Shown here: positions 59,240 to 64,000 of the stretch, one piece after another | How positions within the stretch are numbered: the first letter of the stretch is position 1 | Layout of the letters: each line of letters opens with the position of its first letter | Origin: Apteryx mantelli | Taxonomy: Eukaryota; Chordata; Aves; Apterygiformes; Apterygidae | Reading direction: 5' to 3' | NCBI RefSeq assembly: GCF_036417845.1 | Contig: NC_089979.1 | Span: 50,042,775 to 50,106,774 of the forward strand | Length of the DNA stretch: 64,000 bases | Program-made: the position numbers and the translations under genes | Notes under the pieces: generated by a model | Database searches by the model: none | Told to the model about the DNA's origin: nothing | Seen by the model: only the letters and a program-made list of their open reading frames with translations

Positions 59240-61520
59240 AGTGGTGACAACTTCTTGACACAGGTGGTGGAGGAGCCAACAAGGAGAGGTGTGCTGCTGG
59301 ACCTCATACTAACAAACAAAGAAGGACTGGTGGAAGATGTGAAGGTTGGGGGCAGCCTTGGCTGCAGTGACCATGAGATGGTGGAGTTCAGGATCCTGCG
59401 AGGAGGCAGCAGGGCACCAAGTAGGATCGCAACCCTGGACTTCAGGAGAGCAAACTTTGGCCTCTTCAGGGACCTACTTGGAGGAATCCCATGGGTGAGG
59501 GCCCTAGAAGGAAGGAGTGTTCAAGAGAGCTGGTTAATATTCAAACATCACTTCCTCCAGGCTCAAGAGCGGTGCATCCCTATGAGTAGGAAGTCAAGCA
59601 AAGGAGGCAGGAGACCTGCATGGATGAGCAAGAAGCTCCTGGCAAAACTCAATCAGAAGAAGGAAGTATACAGAAAGTGGAAAGGGGGACAGGCCACTTG
59701 GGAGGAATATAGGAATGTTGTCAGAGTATGCAGGGATGCGACGAGGAAGGCTAAGGCCCGTTTGGAATTAAATCTGGCTAGAGATGTCAAGGACAGCAAG
59801 AAGGGCTTCTTCAAATACATCAGTAGCAAGAGGAAGACTAGGGAAAATGTGGGGCCTTTGCTGAATGGGGTGGGTGCCCTGGTGACGAAGGATGCAGAGA
59901 AGGCAGAATTACTGAATGCCTTCTTTGCTTCAGTCTTTACTGCTCAGGCCAGCCCTCAGGAACCCCAGACCCTGGAGACAAGAGAGAAAGTCTGGAGGAA
60001 GGAAGACTTTCCCTTGGTGGAGGAGGAGTGGGTTAGAGATCATTTAAGCAAACTTGACACCCACAAATCCATGGGCCCTGATGGGATGCACCCACGAGTG
60101 CTGAGGGAGCTGGCGGACATTATTGCTAAGCCACTCTCCATCATCTTTGAAAGGTCATGGAGAACAGGAGAGGTGCCTGAAGACTGGAAGAAAGCCAATG
60201 TCACCCCAGTCTTCAAAAAGGGCAAGAAGGAGGACCCAGGGAACTACAGGCCAGTCAGCCTCACCTCCATCCCTGGAAAGGTGATGGAGCAGCCCATCCT
60301 GGAAGCCATCTCCACGCATGTGGAGGAAAAGAAGGTGATCAGGAGTAGTCAGCATGGCTTCACCAAGGGGAAATCATGCCTAACCAATCTGATAGCCTTC
60401 TCTGATGGAATGACTGGCTGGGTAGATGAGGGGAGAGCAGTGGATGTTGTCTACCTAGACTTCAGCAAGGCTTTTGACACTGTCTCCCATAGCATCCTCA
60501 TAGACAAGCTCAGGAAGTGTGGGTTAGATGAGTGGACAGTGAGGTGGATTGAGAACTGGCTGAATGGCAGAGCTCAGAGAGTTGTGATCAGTGGCGCAGA
60601 GTCTAGTTGGAGGCCTGTAGCTAGCGGTGTCCCCCAGGGGTCAGTACTGGGTCCAGTCTTGTTCAACTTCTTCATCAATGACCTGGATGAAGGCACAAGA
60701 GTGCACACTCAGCAAGTTTGCTGATGATACAAAACTGGGAGGAGTGGCTGATACGCCAGAGGGCTGTGCTGCCATTCAAAGAGACTTGGACAGGCTGGAG
60801 AGGTGGGCAGAGAGGAACCTCGTGAAGTTCAACAAAGGCAAGTGCAGGGTCCTGCACCTGGGGAGGAATAACCCCATGCACCAGTACAGGTTGGGGGTTG
60901 ACCTGCTGGAAAGCAGCTCTGCTGAGAAGGACCTGGGAGTGCTGGTGGACACCAAGTTAAGCATGAGGCAGCAATGTGCCCTTGTGGCCAAGAAGGCCAA
61001 TGGTATCCTGGGCTGCATCAGGAAGAGTGTTGCCAGCAGGTCGAGGGAGGTGATTCTCCCCCTCTACTCAGCCCTGGTGAGGCCACATCTGGAGTACTGC
61101 GTCCAGTTCTGGGCTCCCCAGTACAAGAGGGATGTGGCACTACTGGAGCAAGTCCAGCGAAGGGCCACAAAGATGATTAGGGGACTGGAGCATCTCTCTT
61201 ATGAGGAAAGGCTGAGGGAGCTGGGCCTGTTTAGCTTGGAGAAGAGAAGGCTGAGAGGAGATCTTATCAATGTGTACAAGTATCTGAAGGGAGGGTGTCG
61301 AGAGGATGGGACCAGACTCTTTTCAGTGGTGCTGAGCGACAGGACGCGAGGCAACGGGCACAAACTGAAACACAGACAGTTCCATCTGAACATGAGGAAA
61401 AACTTTTTCACTGTGAGGGTTCCAGAGCACTGGAACAGGTTGCCCTGAGAGGTTGTGGAGTCTCCTTCTCTGGAGATATTCAAAACCCGCCTGGATGTGA
61501 TGCTGTGCAATGTGCTCTAG
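59240..61520 (+). pseudogene. Broken CR1 ORF2 (endonuclease C-terminus plus reverse transcriptase)
   Basis: The protein remnant starts in the last part of the endonuclease (LDLILTN...[10 protein letters not shown], where SDH belongs to the catalytic end). It continues through the RT fingers ([19 protein letters not shown]) and palm ([22 protein letters not shown]) in one frame to 60,697. One extra base at about 60,695-60,698 shifts the frame just before the FADD catalytic motif (60,717-60,728), which is read in the next frame. That frame runs to a TGA at 61,446-61,448, probably an AGG-to-TGA type change, then continues open to the natural-looking TAG at 61,518. Two defects therefore inactivate RT, besides the 5' truncation. 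Confidence 0.9.
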
Positions 61521-61601
61521 GTGCCCCTGCTTGAGCAGGGGTGTTGGACTAGATGATCTCCAGAGGTCCCTTCCAACCTCAGCGATTCTGTGATTCTGTG
61601 A
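59240..61601 (+). mobile_element. CR1 LINE insertion, 5'-truncated, relatively young
   Basis: About 2.36 kb of a chicken-repeat-1 retrotransposon lies in sense with KCTD1. The 5' end is fuzzy (element-like sequence begins about 59,240, at [12 protein letters not shown]), so the 5' UTR, ORF1 and most of the endonuclease are missing. The 3' end is intact. After the ORF2 stop (61,518) it has the stem-loop CCCCTGC-TTGA-GCAGGGG (61,524-61,541), the conserved GGACTAGATGATCTCCAGAG block, and two ATTCTGTG octamers ending about 61,600. Octamer ends rather than poly-A are typical of CR1. The good preservation of the frames implies a recent insertion compared with the relics at 20 and 27 kb. Confidence 0.92.
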
Positions 61602-64000
61602 AAGCGCACTCGGCTTGCAAGGGGCTCTGTGCTGGTGGGATTTTATCGGTTGACTTTGACTTGTGAAGAGACACTAAGCAGTGACTGGCAAAGCTGACCA
61701 TGAGGACTACCAAGAGTGGGAAAGTAACCATTCTTGGAGCCTAAAGGGAGAATGCAAAGCTGTGTTGTCTGTGAAGCTTGGTGAGAATTAAGTTCTGTGG
61801 AAAGAAGATTGCTGTTGGTAGGAGTATGGTTTCTTTCCAGCGCAAACACGGGAATTGCAATGTGAATACCGCAACCTTTGGCTCTAGCTCTTTTGTTCAA
61901 GTATTGTTTTCTAGAAAATCAAATAGGCAGAATGGGACTAATATGGTTTTGGTGTCAGACTAAGAAATCTACCACAAAATTAGCTTTTTAAAGCTGTTGC
62001 CACTCCAGAGTGGTATGTGTAACATAGCTAAGTGGGTTTTTTTTGTTTTGTTTTGTTTTTTTTTGTCCCTTCAGAACTGTGTGATTGTGCCTTCATTTCT
62101 GTGGGCAGTTAACACTTTTCTGAAGCAGTCTTATTTTTGTTTTTATCACTTTAGAAGTCTTTGCAAGTTACCTTTTTTGGATGCTTAATGCATTATTTAT
62201 GAAATACATCTGCATTTGTCAACTGGCTTCTTCAAATAAAACATTGTTAGTCTTTTGTTTTGGTATCTCTTAAGGAGATTCTGGGTGCTAATGTTTCCAC
62301 TGAAAGTACTTTTAAACATAAACTGTTCTCTTCATTGTTCAACAGAAGCTTATGTATGTTATGTCAAATCTATAATCTTTCCAGGAAAAGATATAATGGC
62401 TGATTAAATAATTTTCCAGATTTCATATGACGTATGTCCAATATTTTTGCTAAAAGAAAGCAAAGCAAAAAAAATCTTCTGTGTTTGTTAATTGATGGAT
62501 ATTCTAATTTATTAAGGCACTTTTGTTTCTGTAAGGTGCTGGGCTGATTGCATGGATGTTTTTTGTCAATAGGGTTGCGATTTGATCAGCGTTACTTGCT
62601 GTAAAGTGCTCACTTTGCTAGCATTCTTCTATAAAGACTTCAGATGCAGAAACGGCTATTTTAGAATAGTCAATGTGGCTCTGCTGATACAACAGTCTTC
62701 ATAATAATGGCTCTTATTCAACACTATTCAACGTGTCCTTACTATTATCTCTGGTTATACATATATCTGGTGGCACAGTTCTTTGTAGCTGCGTGATCCT
62801 GGCAGTGTGCTGGGAGTGGTGGTTCAGTCTGGGCTCGGGCGTGAGCTAACGTCGCTGTTGAAGTAGCGCCCCTGGAGCCCTGCCTTAGGGATGTCACACG
62901 AGGCCACCTAACGCCAGGCAGCCTGCCGCCCTCGCCTCCTTGATTCCTCTTGGGTCTTTCCTCCAAAACAGTAAACAAATGCTGTAGGGGGAAAAACTAA
63001 AATTCTGTCACTTTTTTTCCCAGCTCCCTATAAAATCAAAACCAACCCACAACCTAAAAAGTTCTTATTCTCAGAGTAATGACAGTGGTTTAAAATCACC
63101 ATCCCCTTTATTTGAATGGACCATATTTTTAGGGTGGAGGAGAGAAGAAATGAAAGCTCATTGACCTATCTGGAAGGCAGAAAGCTTGGGAAAAGCAGTG
63201 CCTAAAGAAATAACATGATTTTTGCTAGCATGATTTTGAAGGTACAGCATAGGTATTTTATGAGAAGGAAAATATCTAGAAAGAAGTTGAAAGGAGCAAT
63301 AAGAAGGAGAGGGAAAGTAGGGTGAGAGCTTCACCAACCATCTTGTTACAGCATGTGAGTTAGAAACTTGATTCATTTCTGTATGCAGAGCACTTTTGAT
63401 GGATTAGTTTTGTTGGATTCAAGGGGTACAAAACAGTACTTCTGTTTGAATAGGAGCTCAAATTGAAGGAGGAAATCAAGATTGAAATAGTACTCTCTCC
63501 TAATACTAAATAACAAATGTAACAGATAGCAAAGCAAAATGTGATCTAGGAAAAGAGACTCAGTGGAATGACAGAACAACTGTGTATTTCTTTTTGAAAG
63601 TAGAAATACTAGAGGAAAATTCAAAAGAAAAGTGAATTTGGAGGAAAAAGTCTTGTTTTTCTTTAAATTTCAAGCCAGTTAAAAGAAAATGAATAAGACA
63701 CAAACTAAATGCATTGTGTTCTTGCCTCTTAAGGAAAATTGAAACTCAAAGGTTCTTTCCTTTCCTAACCTTTAAAAAGTGATATTCAAACGAGTGGCTT
63801 CCTATAGAGTTTTGTTTCAAAGTGTTGGTTCTTGGGTATGTATCCCAAAACAAATCCACTGTCAGCACTGTGGTAAGATGGCATATAAGCATTGTGTTTG
63901 TTTTTATTCCTAATGGACAATAAATTAGTTTCCTCAAGCTACTTGAAATACTCCTTGTAAACTAAAGTGTCCAGATCAATTTCTCATTCACATCTTATTA
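61602..64000 (+). other. KCTD1 intron, right part to window end
   Basis: No exon or element is recognised. A GC-rich patch at about 62,790-62,960 contains several CpGs but no convincing promoter, exon or repeat. The remainder is AT-rich. The intron is not closed within the window. Confidence 0.6.

Noticed and set aside
50858..64000. Search for the KCTD1 BTB/POZ exons
   Set aside because: No sequence coding for the MSRPLITRSP or HIDVGGHMY region was seen on the + strand; the next exons are presumed beyond the window.

Overview
The window is vertebrate nuclear DNA, most likely from a bird. The best evidence is a recent CR1 LINE at about 59.2-61.6 kb that carries the avian-type CR1 3' end: a GC-rich stem-loop followed by two ATTCTGTG octamers. 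Much older MIR-like and CR1 fragments are scattered elsewhere, repeat content is otherwise low, and two strong CpG islands stand in AT-rich non-coding DNA. There is no bacterial or viral gene organisation. Nearly all longer open frames are chance frames in non-coding DNA or GC-driven shadows on the CpG islands.

One protein-coding gene is recognised, KCTD1, on the + strand and represented only by its 5' part. The large exon at 48,674-50,533 (620 codons) encodes the N-terminal extension of the long KCTD1 isoform. This extension has Gly-rich and acidic low-complexity segments, then a DUF3504 domain descended from a Crypton-type tyrosine recombinase, then a His/Pro-rich tail. The exon appears to end at a CAG|GTAACC donor. 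The BTB/POZ exons that give KCTD genes their name were not found in the remaining 13.5 kb and should lie beyond the right edge. About 33 kb upstream, a second CpG island (15.4-16.8 kb) contains a short candidate alternative first coding exon, Met-Phe-Gln followed by a GTAAGG donor at 15,393-15,401. Both exons end in phase 0, so they could share the same downstream acceptor.

Layout: 1-15.2 kb, no recognisable gene, a few old repeats and microsatellites. 15.2-16.8 kb, CpG island 1 with a polypurine 5' leader, the candidate MFQ exon and a Z-DNA-like tract. 16.8-46.4 kb, gene-free DNA (intron if the MFQ promoter is real) with MIR-like and ancient CR1 relics. 46.4-50.5 kb, CpG island 2 with a GGGTC-type G-quadruplex repeat, a perfect 30-bp-arm palindrome, NRF1-like and YY1-like motifs at the start codon, and the DUF3504 exon. 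50.5-64 kb, the following KCTD1 intron, containing a 116-bp foldback element at 52.8 kb and the CR1 insertion.

The observations I rate highest are the domesticated recombinase exon with a lost catalytic arginine, the phase-matched alternative first exons, the promoter palindrome, and the unclassified foldback element. I found no evidence of a wholly new multi-gene system.
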